From: Actinoplanes palleronii
Lineage (GTDB): Bacteria; Actinomycetota; Actinomycetes; Mycobacteriales; Micromonosporaceae
DNA: 64,000 nucleotides
Reading direction: 5' to 3'
Assembly: GCF_016862315.1 (NCBI RefSeq)
Contig: NZ_BOMS01000024.1
Coordinates: 62,001-126,000, forward strand
Shown here: piece after piece, positions 1 through 8,403 of the stretch
Numbering within the stretch: the stretch's first letter is position 1
Layout: the number at the start of each line of letters is the position of its first letter
Made by a program: the position numbers and the translations under genes
The notes under the pieces: model-generated
The model's input: only the letters and a program-made list of their open reading frames with translations
Databases searched by the model: none
Told to the model about the DNA's origin: nothing

Positions 1-89
1 CCGCCGGCGACAACCGGCGGATCAAGGAGGCCGAGCAGGCGCTCGCCTCCAAGAAGCAGTTCCTGGCCCTGGCCGAACAGGCCAACTGA
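1..89 (+). CDS. 3' end of an unidentified gene
   Basis: Only the last 28 codons are inside the window, ending in TGA at 87-89. The visible tail is charged and helical, with the last residues KKQFLALAEQAN. This is too short to assign a family. The frame is supported by its clean stop directly before a strong hairpin at 104-137. The next gene lies on the opposite strand, so the two converge on that hairpin. Confidence 0.6.
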   Translation, partial: AGDNRRIKEAEQALASKKQFLALAEQAN

Positions 90-103
90 GAAATCACTTC
101 TCG

Positions 104-137
104 GCAAGGCGGTGGCCCTCCGGGGCCGCCGCCTTGC
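104..137. terminator. Bidirectional hairpin terminator
   Basis: A 15-bp stem (left arm GCAAGGCGGTGGCCC at 104-118, right arm 123-137, one G-T wobble) closes a 4-nt loop. It sits between the convergent ends of the partial gene and the SLOG-like gene. No strong T tract follows, as is usual in GC-rich actinobacteria. Confidence 0.75.
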
Positions 138-167
138 GGCGTCTCCGGGCTAGGTCAGAGTCGCTGA

Positions 168-665
168 TCAGCCCACCGGGAGGGGGAACGGGGAGATCTG
201 CAGGCGGCGGGCGCCTTCCGGCCAGATGCGTTCGACGGTTTTGCCACGGGAGACGGCGAAGGCGACCGTTTCCGCCGTGCCGCCTCGGGCGCCCTCGGGG
301 CTGCCGTCCCAGACTGCCAGGAGCAGGTCGCAGCGTTCCACCACCTCGCGGCTGGCGGCCTCGTAGGACAGCTCGGGCAGGCCCGGCACGGTGATTTTGG
401 TGACGTCGGTGGCGTGCCGGAGCAGGTCGCGCAGGTCGCGGTCCTCCTCCGGGGCTGCGCCTATCTCCGGGACCGGCAGGACCGCCTCGAAGGTGCCGCG
501 ACAGGCGCGGACCGCTTCGGCGAAGATCCGGTCGGCGCCGTCGGCCAGGCAGGTGACGCCGTGGACCGGACGGTGTTTGCGTAGCTCCTTCACGATCGCG
601 CCGCGGATCAGCCGGCGGGCGGACGGTTCGAGCCCGATGTGGCCCGTGACCCCGATGCGAATCAT
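168..665 (-). CDS. SLOG-type predicted nucleotide-binding protein
   Basis: 165 aa. The N-terminus (MIRIGVTGHIGL) and the later segments LADGADRI and GGTAETVAFA match the pattern of the SLOG (SMF/DprA-LOG) Rossmannoid superfamily, whose members bind or process nucleotide-like ligands. A hydrophobic strand ending in AVWDG precedes the Gly-rich loop. No signal peptide or membrane segment is visible, so it should be cytoplasmic. Its start lies 37 bp after the stop of the upstream RyR/TrkA-like gene on the same strand, so the two are probably co-transcribed. In the SLOG literature such proteins are predicted to make or sense nucleotide signals next to RyR-domain effectors. The family call comes from motif reading; the ligand and reaction are unknown. 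Confidence 0.7.
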   Translation of the reverse strand: MIRIGVTGHIGLEPSARRLIRGAIVKELRKHRPVHGVTCLADGADRIFAEAVRACRGTFEAVLPVPEIGAAPEEDRDLRDLLRHATDVTKITVPGLPELSYEAASREVVERCDLLLAVWDGSPEGARGGTAETVAFAVSRGKTVERIWPEGARRLQISPFPLPVG

Positions 666-702
666 CGTTCCCCCTTGCCGCGTTCGGCCTCTCGATACCC
701 GA

Positions 703-2496
703 TCATGCCGGGAACAGGGCCCGGTTTGCTCCAGTGTCCGACAAACGGACTACTTGGAAGCCTGCCTCGCCCAATATATCCGGAATGTCCTGAATTGCTC
801 GTCTACAGCGTTCTTGACCTCGGGGTGGCAGATCGTCCCATTCGGTGAGATAGGGCAACCAGCGCCGGGCCGGCGGCGAGCCGCTCGCCCGGGCGTCCGC
901 GAGGGTCGCCTCGACCCACCGCCGGGACTCCCGTTTCGCCAGCTCCTCGACCTCGTGGCCGGTGAACTGGAAGTCGTCCGCGCCGCCGTCCCGGGGCACG
1001 ATCGCGCAGTTCGCCCAGTGCAGCTTGGGGCCGATGTCCGCGGCCTGCAGGCGGTTGGCGCGGCGCAGCGACTCGTCCAGGTCGGACCAGACGGCCAGGG
1101 CCGGCTGCGAGCCCAGCCGGGCGCCGCGGGACAGCCGGGCCGCCACGTACCGCTCGTGGATCAGGCGGGCCAGGCGCTCGGCGAGGTCCTCGGCGATCAG
1201 CGTGGGGTCACAGCCGGCGGCCGCCGGGGAGAACAGTTTCAGCCGGCCGTTCAGCGGGTCGAGCAGCGGCGGCGGGTGCTTCGGGCTGAACGCGTCGGCC
1301 AGCTCGGCCAGCCCGTCGACGGCCACCACCACGTCACCGGTGACCCGGTGCCAGAGACGGTACTCGGTGAGGGCGAGCTGCAGGCCGTACTTCTCGTCGG
1401 TGAAGAAGACGAACGCGCGGTCGTACCGGAGGGATCCGTCGTCGTCGGCGAGCAGCTCGGCGACCGTGGTCTCGCACGGGACGATCCGGCAGGCGTCCCG
1501 GAGGATGGCGTTGCGGCGGGCGGCCCGCTCCAGCACCCGGGTCGCGTCCGGTGCGACGAAGTCCACCTCGACCCGGCGGTCCGGCTCGTCCCGGCGCAGC
1601 CGCCAGTGCCGGGCCAGCTCGATCAGCAGCGCCCGGCTCAGCGGCGAGTCGCCGGCGATCAGCACCCGAGGCACCGCGCCGTCCGGGCGCACCGGCAGCG
1701 GCTGCTGGGCCAGCAGCACCTGCACGGCCAGCTGGTCGATCTGGAAGAAGTCCAGCCGCTGCGCGACCGCGTCGGGCACCCCGAGCCGGCGGGCCTGCAG
1801 GGTGAGCGCCCAGTCCGGTTCGTGGATCTGCGCGTAGATGGCCAGGTCGCGGCGGCCCTGCCCGGCCAGGCGGGCGGCGCTGGCGGCGATCGCCAGGTTG
1901 ATCGCGCTCGACTCGGTGCAGGCGTAGATCACCGCGGCCTGCCCGGCGCCGGCACCGCGCAGCACGTCCGGCTCCCGGGCGTCGCCCTGCACGCCGAGCA
2001 GGCCGCGCCCGCGCAGCTCGAGCGGGCCGATCGGCCGGGTCCGGACCAGCACCACCCGGCGCCCGGCCAGGTGCAGCCGCTCGGCGAGGGTCCGCGCGAC
2101 GGAGGTGTCGCCGCACACCACCACGTGATCGCGCGCGCGGCGGGCCCGCCAGCGGCGCATCTCGGTGGCCAGCAGCAGCCGGCACGCCTCGACGACGGCG
2201 TACAGGGTGACCAGCGGGGCGGCGAACCGGGCGATCTGCAGCGCGACCGGGAAGTGGGTGCCGCCCTCGAGCGGGTCGGCGCCGAGCACGAAGAGCTGCA
2301 GGGTGCCGTAGGCCAGGTTCAGCGGATCGCGGCTGCCCGGCGCGCCACCGGTCAGGTATCGATCGAGGCCGACATACCCGAGCACCAGCGCGGCCGCGCC
2401 GATCAGGGCGAACACCACCCGGGTCAGCGTCACCGCGGGCTGCCGCTGCTCGCCCCAGGAGGACAACGGCGCGCGAGGGAAGTTGGCCATCGGCAC
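703..2496 (-). CDS. Membrane TrkA-like protein with C-terminal RyR domain
   Basis: 597 aa. Residues 22-44 and 84-109 are hydrophobic membrane segments flanking a semi-polar stretch (LNLAYGTLQLFVLGADP) placed like a pore helix, but without a TxGYG potassium filter. Residues 123-260 look like a TrkA-N/RCK Rossmann domain (DHVVVCGDTSVARTLAERL) and 276-400 like a second, more divergent one (RVLIAGDSPLSRALL). Residues 466-585 match a bacterial RyR (ryanodine-receptor repeat) domain: W470, R478-x3-NR482, K491, RRW around 525-527, the W553-x2-L556 segment and IPDIL at 571-575. The usual EHxRW reads ESRRW. This suggests a ligand-gated membrane protein whose RyR domain senses a small molecule or nucleotide; ion conduction is inferred only. 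It is followed by the SLOG gene in a likely operon. Confidence 0.75.
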   Translation of the reverse strand: MPMANFPRAPLSSWGEQRQPAVTLTRVVFALIGAAALVLGYVGLDRYLTGGAPGSRDPLNLAYGTLQLFVLGADPLEGGTHFPVALQIARFAAPLVTLYAVVEACRLLLATEMRRWRARRARDHVVVCGDTSVARTLAERLHLAGRRVVLVRTRPIGPLELRGRGLLGVQGDAREPDVLRGAGAGQAAVIYACTESSAINLAIAASAARLAGQGRRDLAIYAQIHEPDWALTLQARRLGVPDAVAQRLDFFQIDQLAVQVLLAQQPLPVRPDGAVPRVLIAGDSPLSRALLIELARHWRLRRDEPDRRVEVDFVAPDATRVLERAARRNAILRDACRIVPCETTVAELLADDDGSLRYDRAFVFFTDEKYGLQLALTEYRLWHRVTGDVVVAVDGLAELADAFSPKHPPPLLDPLNGRLKLFSPAAAGCDPTLIAEDLAERLARLIHERYVAARLSRGARLGSQPALAVWSDLDESLRRANRLQAADIGPKLHWANCAIVPRDGGADDFQFTGHEVEELAKRESRRWVEATLADARASGSPPARRWLPYLTEWDDLPPRGQERCRRAIQDIPDILGEAGFQVVRLSDTGANRALFPA

Positions 2497-2548
2497 CCTT
2501 CCGGTGGACGTCGGCGGCCCTCAGTCTGCCACGCGGCGACAGCCGGGG

Positions 2549-3517
2549 CTACGCACCGTCGTCGATGTGATCGCCGAGCGTAGCCAACTCGGACGGTTCG
2601 GCGTTGCCGCCGGTGCAGACGACCGCGATCGATCGCCCGGCGAACAGGTCCGGGCGGCTCAGCACCCCGGCCAGCGCCGCCGCGCCGGCCCCCTCGGCGA
2701 GGGTGTGCGCGGTGCGCGCCAGCAGCCGCCGGGCCACGCCGATCCGCTCGTCGGAGACCAGCAGGAAGTCGGTCAGGCCGGCCCGCATCACCCGCTGCGG
2801 CAGCGCGAAGCCGCGGCCGGTGGCCAGCCCGGCCACCGTGGTCCGGTTCGGCCGGGAGACCAGGTCGCCGGAGCGCCAGGAGTCGTGCGCGGCCGGCGAG
2901 GCCGCCGACTGGACACCGATCACGGCACAGTCCGGGGCCAAAGCCGCGGCCACCAGACAGGCCGCGGCCGCACCGGTGCCGCTTCCCACCGGTACGACGA
3001 TCGCGTCCAGTCCGGGCCGTTCCGTCAGGATCTCCTGGTAGAGCGTGCCCACCCCGGCCAGCAGCTCCGGCGTGTCGCCCGGGCTGACCAGCCGCGCGCC
3101 GGACTCCGCGGCCAGCTTCCCGGCGTGCCGCTGGGCGTCCTCCAGGGTGTCGCCGGTCAGCACCGCCCGGGCGCCCCACGCCTCGACCGCGGCGGCCCGG
3201 CCCGGGTCGGCGCCGGCCGGCATCACGACCGTGCACGGCGCGCCGTACCGGTGACTGGCGTAGGCCAGCGACTGCGCGTGGTTCCCGGTCGACCAGGTGA
3301 CCGTGCCGCGGGCCCGCTCGCCCGGCGGCATGGCGTCCAGCAGGGTCAGCCCGCCGCGCACCTTGAACGCGCCGATCGGCTGGGTGTTCTCGTGCTTGAC
3401 CAGCACCGACGCGCCGGCCGCCCGGTCAAGCAGCGGGTAGCTCCAGAGCGGGGTGGGCGGCAGGTGACGGCGGACCACGTCGGCGGCGGCACGGACGTCC
3501 GCGAAGCTCGGTTCCAT
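2549..3517 (-). CDS. PLP-dependent threonine/serine dehydratase family protein
   Basis: 322 aa fold-type II PLP enzyme. The PLP lysine is in GAFKVRGG (about residue 53), followed by the substrate loop STGNHAQSLAYA. The phosphate-binding loop is VGSGTGAAA instead of the common GGGG form, and the C-terminal CTGGN is present. Family members deaminate threonine or serine to 2-oxo acids, or act as racemases. The length fits the short catabolic type without a regulatory ACT domain. It is transcribed divergently from a LysR regulator 84 bp away, a common local-control arrangement. Hydroxyectoine-utilisation-type dehydratases look similar, but no ectoine genes are nearby. The exact substrate is unassigned. 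Confidence 0.85.
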   Translation of the reverse strand: MEPSFADVRAAADVVRRHLPPTPLWSYPLLDRAAGASVLVKHENTQPIGAFKVRGGLTLLDAMPPGERARGTVTWSTGNHAQSLAYASHRYGAPCTVVMPAGADPGRAAAVEAWGARAVLTGDTLEDAQRHAGKLAAESGARLVSPGDTPELLAGVGTLYQEILTERPGLDAIVVPVGSGTGAAAACLVAAALAPDCAVIGVQSAASPAAHDSWRSGDLVSRPNRTTVAGLATGRGFALPQRVMRAGLTDFLLVSDERIGVARRLLARTAHTLAEGAGAAALAGVLSRPDLFAGRSIAVVCTGGNAEPSELATLGDHIDDGA

Positions 3518-3544
3518 GCGTCGATCGTCGGCCCGGCCCTACCC

Positions 3545-3577
3545 ATCGGTCCAATGCCGGATTCCGGTGACTCCGAT
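3545..3577. promoter_or_regulatory. Candidate LysR operator in divergent promoter region
   Basis: The 84-bp divergent intergenic region holds nested dyads: ATCGG at 3545-3549 with CCGAT at 3573-3577, and inside it CCGGA-T-TCCGG at 3557-3567. They share nearly the same centre. This is a plausible site for the adjacent LysR protein, but binding is inferred. Confidence 0.35.
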
Positions 3578-3601
3578 AGACCGGGTTGATACGTTGCCGC
3601 C

Positions 3602-4501
3602 ATGCTCGACGTGACCCGGCTCCGGGTGCTGGCCGCGGTGGCCCGGCACGGCTCGGTGACCGCCGCCGCCCAGGCCCTGCACTACGCCCAGCCGTCGGTC
3701 AGCCACCACCTGGCCCGGCTGGAGGCGGAGACCGGCAGCCGGCTGGTGCAGCGGGCCGGCCGCGGCATCCGGCTCACCGAGGCCGGCCGGATGCTCGCCG
3801 ACCGCGCCGAGGAGATCCTGGGCCGGCTGGACGCCGCCGAGACCGAGCTGGCCGCGCTCACCGGGCTGCGTTCCGGGCGGGTCCGGCTGGCCGCGTTCCC
3901 GTCCGCGCTGGGCACGTTCGTGCCGGCCGCGGCGGCCGGGTTCGCGGCCGCGCACCCCGGGGTGGACCTGCGGTTCACCGAGGCCGAGCCGCCCGACGCG
4001 GTGCGGTTGCTGCGCGCCGGCGAGGTGGAGGTGGCGCTGCTGTTCGGCTATCCGGACGCGGGCGCGCCGGATCTCGCCGGGCTGCGCCACGAGCTGCTGC
4101 TGGCTGAGCCGTTGCACCTGGTCACGCCGGCCGGCTGGGCCGGTGACACGCTCGCCGACCACCGGGACCGGCCGTGGATCGCGGGCTGTGAGCGCTGCCG
4201 GGTCGCGCTGGTGCGGGCCTGCGCGGCGTCCGGCTTCGCGCCGGACATCCGGTTCACCACCGACGACTACGTCGCGGTGCAGGCGTTGGTCGCGGCGGGC
4301 TTGGGGGTCACGGTTCTGCCGGGGCTGGCGCTGTGTGCACACCACCACCCAGGGGTACGAACAATCGCGCTGCCCGGCGCGGGTCGCAGCGTGTACCTGG
4401 CCGTCTACGGCGAGCCGCCCGACCCGCCCCCGACCGCGGCACTGCTGGGCCAGGTGCGGGCGGTCGCCGGCTCCCCCGCGTACCGGAAAGGGGTTTGCTG
4501 A
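3602..4501 (+). CDS. LysR family transcriptional regulator
   Basis: 299 aa, the usual LysR length. The N-terminal winged helix-turn-helix spans residues 1-60 (RLRVLAAVARHGSVTAAA, QPSVSHHLARLE, then RLVQRAGRGIRLTEAG), followed by a linker helix and a periplasmic-binding-like co-inducer domain from about residue 90. It is divergent from the PLP dehydratase and probably controls it and itself. The effector cannot be read from sequence. The ATG start fits the family N-terminus exactly. Its stop is 45 bp from the convergent end of miaB. Confidence 0.92.
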   Translation: MLDVTRLRVLAAVARHGSVTAAAQALHYAQPSVSHHLARLEAETGSRLVQRAGRGIRLTEAGRMLADRAEEILGRLDAAETELAALTGLRSGRVRLAAFPSALGTFVPAAAAGFAAAHPGVDLRFTEAEPPDAVRLLRAGEVEVALLFGYPDAGAPDLAGLRHELLLAEPLHLVTPAGWAGDTLADHRDRPWIAGCERCRVALVRACAASGFAPDIRFTTDDYVAVQALVAAGLGVTVLPGLALCAHHHPGVRTIALPGAGRSVYLAVYGEPPDPPPTAALLGQVRAVAGSPAYRKGVC

Positions 4502-4546
4502 GCGCGGCGGACCCGGCGGCGGACCGTCTCTCCGAACGTGATCGGT

Positions 4547-6034
4547 CTAGAGGGCGCAGCCCTCGGTGGCGGGCGGGAGCGCGGCCGGGACGCCGATCGA
4601 CGGCAGACCCAGCGAGACGCCCTTGAGCTTCGGCGTGACGCCGGCCTCGAACGCGTCGCCGGCCCGGGTGCGGCGGTGGCTCAGCGGCGTGCCGTCCGCG
4701 TTCAGGTGGTGCGGCGCGGCGTAGGTGATCACGGTCTCGACGATGTCGCCGGGGCGCGGGGTGAGGTCGCCGGTGGCGAAGTGGACCAGCCGGCCGTCGC
4801 GGGCGCGGCCGCTCATCCGCCCGGTGCGCTCGTCCTTGCGGCCCTCGCCGACCGCGACCAGGACCTCGACCTTCTTGCCGATCAGCAACTTGTTCTCGGC
4901 CCAGGTGATCTCTTCGAGGGTGGCGAGCAGGCGCTCGTAGCGGGCCTGCACCACCTTCTTCGGGATCTGGTCCGGCATGGTCGCGGCCGGGGTGCCGGGG
5001 CGGATCGAGTACTGGAACGTGAAGGCGGTGGAGAAGCGGGCCTTGCGGACCACCTCGAGGGTCTCCTCGAAGTCCTCCTCGGTCTCACCCGGGAAGCCGA
5101 CGATGATGTCGGTGGTGATCGCGGCGTCCGGCATGGCGGCGCGGACCTTCTCGATGATGCCCAGGTATTTCTCCTGGCGGTAGCTGCGGCGCATGGCCTT
5201 GAGCACCCGGTCGGAGCCGGACTGCAGCGGCATGTGCAGCGAGTGGCAGACGTTCGGCGTCTCGGCCATCGCGGCGATCACGTCGTCGGTGAAGTCCTTC
5301 GGGTGCGGGCTGGTGAACCGGACCCGCTCCAGGCCCTCCACCTCGCCGCAGGCGCGCAGCAGCTTGCCGAACGCGAGCCGGTCGCCGAACTCGGCGCCGT
5401 AGGAGTTCACGTTCTGCCCGAGCAGGGTCACCTCGGAGACGCCCTCGGCGACCAGCGCGCGCACCTCGGCCAGCACGTCGCCGGGGCGGCGGTCCTTCTC
5501 CTTGCCACGCAGCGCCGGGACGATGCAGAACGTGCAGGTGTTGTTGCAACCCACCGAGATCGAGACCCAGCCGGCGTAGGTCGACTCGCGCTTGGTCGGC
5601 AGGGTCGACGGGAAGACCTCGAGCGACTCGAGGATCTCGACCTGCGCCTCCTCGTTGTGCCGGGCGCGCTCCAGCATCGCCGGCAGCGAGCCGATGTTGT
5701 GGGTGCCGAAGACCACGTCGACCCAGGGCGCCTTCTTGACGATGTCGCCCTTGTCCTTCTGCGCCAGGCAGCCGCCGACCGCGATCTGCATGTCCGGGTT
5801 CTTCATCTTGGCCGGGCGCAGGTGGCCGAGGTTGCCGTACAGCCGGTTGTCGGCGTTCTCCCGGACCGCGCAGGTGTTGAAGACGACCACGTCGGCCGCG
5901 TCCTTGTCCGCGGCCCGGACATACCCCGCGTCCTCCATCAGGCCGGAGATGCGCTCGCTGTCGTGGACGTTCATCTGGCAGCCGTACGTGCGCACGTCGT
6001 ACGTGCGGGCGGTGCCCTGCGTCTGGGTAGTCAT
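4547..6034 (-). CDS. miaB: tRNA-2-methylthio-N6-dimethylallyladenosine synthase MiaB
   Basis: 495 aa from the chosen ATG. MiaB is a radical-SAM methylthiotransferase that adds the 2-methylthio group to i6A37 of tRNAs. The N-terminal UPF0004 domain begins [16 protein letters not shown] and its cluster cysteines recur in FNTCAVREN and VGGCLAQ. The radical-SAM motif CNNTCTFC follows, with a TRAM domain near the end ([15 protein letters not shown] onwards). An in-frame extension to 6190 (52 extra residues) is open, but it is Pro/Ala-rich and precedes the conserved [19 protein letters not shown] start, so I left it out. It lies downstream of an orphan gene on the same strand (37-bp gap) and converges with the LysR gene. 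Confidence 0.95.
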   Translation of the reverse strand: MTTQTQGTARTYDVRTYGCQMNVHDSERISGLMEDAGYVRAADKDAADVVVFNTCAVRENADNRLYGNLGHLRPAKMKNPDMQIAVGGCLAQKDKGDIVKKAPWVDVVFGTHNIGSLPAMLERARHNEEAQVEILESLEVFPSTLPTKRESTYAGWVSISVGCNNTCTFCIVPALRGKEKDRRPGDVLAEVRALVAEGVSEVTLLGQNVNSYGAEFGDRLAFGKLLRACGEVEGLERVRFTSPHPKDFTDDVIAAMAETPNVCHSLHMPLQSGSDRVLKAMRRSYRQEKYLGIIEKVRAAMPDAAITTDIIVGFPGETEEDFEETLEVVRKARFSTAFTFQYSIRPGTPAATMPDQIPKKVVQARYERLLATLEEITWAENKLLIGKKVEVLVAVGEGRKDERTGRMSGRARDGRLVHFATGDLTPRPGDIVETVITYAAPHHLNADGTPLSHRRTRAGDAFEAGVTPKLKGVSLGLPSIGVPAALPPATEGCAL

Positions 6035-6071
6035 GGCAATTGACCAGGGTACTGCCAAGCCCGCTCCGGCT

Positions 6072-6545
6072 TCACCCGGCATTTCCGGGCTGGGCCCCGG
6101 CCGGTTTCCAGCGGGAGTCGTGGCAACCGGCGTGCGCGGCGCAGGCCGGGTCACTGCCGGTGCACGGGCGCAGGTGCCGGCGTTCGACACCGTCGTCGGT
6201 CTCCTGCTCGTCGACGTGCACCGGGCTCAGGCCACCGTCCGGGGTGGCACAGACGTACCGGAAAGGGTTCAGCGTGTCGTCGGGGACCAGGAGCGCGGCA
6301 CCCAGCCGGACCGCGACGGCGCTCGCGATGGTCTCCTCGGCCAGGTCGTCGGGTGCCAGGTAGACGTCGATCAGTGTCGGAAACTCACCATGAACGTGAT
6401 AGACGTCGCAGAGCAGCGCGTCAGGTGGACCCTCCCCGATCTCGCTCACTGCCCGTTCCAACGCTCCGGCCAGGGCGTTCTGCACACGCTCGGGCTCGAT
6501 ACGCCCAGCGGCGGACCAGTTCCAGAGCCCTGCCATACCCATCAT
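6072..6545 (-). CDS. Hypothetical protein upstream of miaB
   Basis: 157 aa, family not recognised. The first ~105 residues look like a compact alpha/beta domain ([20 protein letters not shown] helix, then [14 protein letters not shown]). The C-terminal tail is His/Cys-containing ([20 protein letters not shown]), which could bind metal. No signal peptide or membrane segment. Three Met codons cluster at the start (MMGM), so the true start may be 6545 or up to 9 bp further in. It is on the same strand as miaB with a 37-bp gap, so co-transcription is likely. It diverges from gluA, the intergenic region being 126 bp. Confidence 0.6.
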   Translation of the reverse strand: MMGMAGLWNWSAAGRIEPERVQNALAGALERAVSEIGEGPPDALLCDVYHVHGEFPTLIDVYLAPDDLAEETIASAVAVRLGAALLVPDDTLNPFRYVCATPDGGLSPVHVDEQETDDGVERRHLRPCTGSDPACAAHAGCHDSRWKPAGAQPGNAG

Positions 6546-6671
6546 GGTGTCCGTCCTTTTCGCCCCGCACCCGCTGTGTTACCGCTCCGTGACCATTCTC
6601 GTCACCATCCGATACGAACACCCCCCTAGGGTGTCCCCAATCGAAAGACCCGACGAGCGGATGGACACGGG

Positions 6672-7415
6672 GTGGCAGACGAGGCTCTCATCGTTCTGGA
6701 GAACGTGAACAAGTGGTTCGGCCCGCTGCACGTGCTGCAGGATGTGAACCTGTCCGTCGCACGCGGCGAGGTGGTCGTCGTGATCGGACCGTCCGGGTCG
6801 GGCAAGTCCACACTGTGCCGGGCGATCAACCGCCTCGAGCCGATCAGCTCGGGCACGATCACTTTCGACGGTCAGCCGCTGCCCGCCGAGGGCCGCGCCC
6901 TCGCGAAGCTGCGCAGCGAGGTCGGCATGGTCTTCCAGTCGTTCAACCTGTTCGCGCACAAGAGCATCCTGCAGAACGTGATGCTCGGCCCGCTGAAGGT
7001 CCGCAAGGAGAAGCCCGCCGCGGTCAAGGAGCGCGCGATGTCGCTGCTCGACCGGGTCGGCATCGCCAGCCAGGCGGACAAGTTCCCGGCCCAGCTCTCC
7101 GGCGGCCAGCAGCAGCGCGTCGCGATCGCCCGGGCCCTCGCCATGCAACCCAAGGCGCTGCTCTTCGACGAGCCGACCAGCGCGCTCGACCCGGAGATGG
7201 TCGGTGAGGTGCTGGACGTGATGACCTCGCTGGCCCGGGACGGCATGACCATGGTCGTGGTCACCCACGAGATGGGCTTCGCGCGGCACGCGGCGAACCG
7301 GGTGGTCTTCATGGCCGACGGCCAGCTGGTGGAGCAGAACACTCCGGAGGAGTTCTTCGCGAACCCGACGAGCGAGCGGGCGCGGGACTTCCTCTCCAAG
7401 ATCTTGACTCACTGA
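6672..7415 (+). CDS. gluA: Glutamate ABC transporter ATP-binding protein
   Basis: 247 aa, GTG start at 6672. Polar-amino-acid ABC ATPase: Walker [11 protein letters not shown]-loop [10 protein letters not shown], signature [15 protein letters not shown], Walker [15 protein letters not shown], and the H-loop VTHEMGF. These are the hallmarks of the GlnQ/GluA subfamily. It is the first gene of a four-gene unit (ATPase, binding protein, two permeases), the gluABCD organisation of Corynebacterium and relatives. It powers uptake of glutamate or a related acidic amino acid at the cytoplasmic face of the membrane. Confidence 0.93.
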   Translation: MADEALIVLENVNKWFGPLHVLQDVNLSVARGEVVVVIGPSGSGKSTLCRAINRLEPISSGTITFDGQPLPAEGRALAKLRSEVGMVFQSFNLFAHKSILQNVMLGPLKVRKEKPAAVKERAMSLLDRVGIASQADKFPAQLSGGQQQRVAIARALAMQPKALLFDEPTSALDPEMVGEVLDVMTSLARDGMTMVVVTHEMGFARHAANRVVFMADGQLVEQNTPEEFFANPTSERARDFLSKILTH

Positions 7416-7475
7416 TTTCCCACTGACCGGCCCCCAAGCCATTCAGGGTTCGATCGAACAAGGAGAAATGACACC

Positions 7476-8357
7476 ATGCGTTTGCAGCGATTCGCGGCGA
7501 TTGCCACGGTTACCGCCCTGGCCTTCAGCCTGACCGCGTGCGGCGACAAGGACGCCGACGGGGGCTCCGACGCTGGCACCAGCAAGGACTTCGCGGCCGG
7601 CAGCACGATGGAGCGCCTCAACAAGGCGGGGTCCATCAAGGTCGGCACCAAGTTCGACCAGCCCGGCTTCGGCCTCAAGGGCCTGTCCGGCAAGCCGGAG
7701 GGCTTCGACGTCGAGATCGCCAAGATCATCGTCAAGCAGCTCGGCATCTCGACCGACAAGATCGAGTACGTCGAGACGCCGTCGAAGGTCCGCGAGGACT
7801 CGATCATCAACGGCACCGTCGACTTCGTGGTCGCCACGTACACGATCAACGACGAGCGCAAGAAGCGGATCGCGTTCGCCGGGCCGTACTACGAGGCCGG
7901 TCAGAACATCCTGGTGAAGGCGGACGACGCCACGATCACCGGGCCGGACTCGTTCAAGGACGGGACCAAGAAGGTCTGCTCGGTCACCGGCTCGACCCCG
8001 GCCGAGAACATCAAGACGTACGTCAAGGACGTCGCCAGCCAGCTGGTGCTGTTCGACACCTACGACAAGTGCGTGACGGCTCTCGACGGCGGTCAGGTCA
8101 ACGCGGTGACCACGGACAACGTGATCCTGCTCGGCTACATCTCCAAGAACGAGGGCAAGTACAAGCTGGCCGGCGACAACTTCACCAAGGAGCCGTACGG
8201 CATCGGCGTGAAGATCGACGACAAGGACTTCCGGACCTTCATCAACGACACCCTCGAGACCTCCTTCAAGGACGGCTCCTGGAAGAAGGCCTGGGACGAC
8301 ACCGCCGGCAAGTTCGGCGCCGAGCTGGGCACCGCCCCGGCCGTCAACCGCTACTGA
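7476..8357 (+). CDS. gluB: Glutamate-binding lipoprotein
   Basis: 293 aa extracellular solute-binding protein, family 3. A lipoprotein signal peptide runs through residues 1-21 with the lipobox LTAC (Cys22), then a short Asp/Gly/Ser linker. The core begins with GSIKVGTKFDQPGFG and includes GFDVEIAK and FVVATYTINDERKKRIAFAGPYYEAGQ, typical of glutamate/glutamine receptors. It should be lipid-anchored on the outer face of the membrane and deliver substrate to GluCD. The start is preceded by AAGGAGAAATGACACC, which contains a ribosome site. It lies 60 bp after gluA and 46 bp before gluC. Confidence 0.92.
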   Translation: MRLQRFAAIATVTALAFSLTACGDKDADGGSDAGTSKDFAAGSTMERLNKAGSIKVGTKFDQPGFGLKGLSGKPEGFDVEIAKIIVKQLGISTDKIEYVETPSKVREDSIINGTVDFVVATYTINDERKKRIAFAGPYYEAGQNILVKADDATITGPDSFKDGTKKVCSVTGSTPAENIKTYVKDVASQLVLFDTYDKCVTALDGGQVNAVTTDNVILLGYISKNEGKYKLAGDNFTKEPYGIGVKIDDKDFRTFINDTLETSFKDGSWKKAWDDTAGKFGAELGTAPAVNRY

Positions 8358-8403
8358 GCTATCCCGATAAGACAGTTCCGGAGCTGAGGAGGAAGCCCCG
8401 CCC

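Noticed and set aside
391..2583. Long plus-strand open frame opposite the RyR/TrkA gene
   Set aside because: Its translation is low-complexity Arg/Gly/Pro/Val-rich with no domain, as expected for the antisense of GC-rich coding DNA; the minus-strand frame has clear domains.
6035..6190. N-terminal extension of MiaB by 52 residues
   Set aside because: It is Pro/Ala-rich, overlaps the orphan gene upstream, and the conserved protein begins at ATG 6034.
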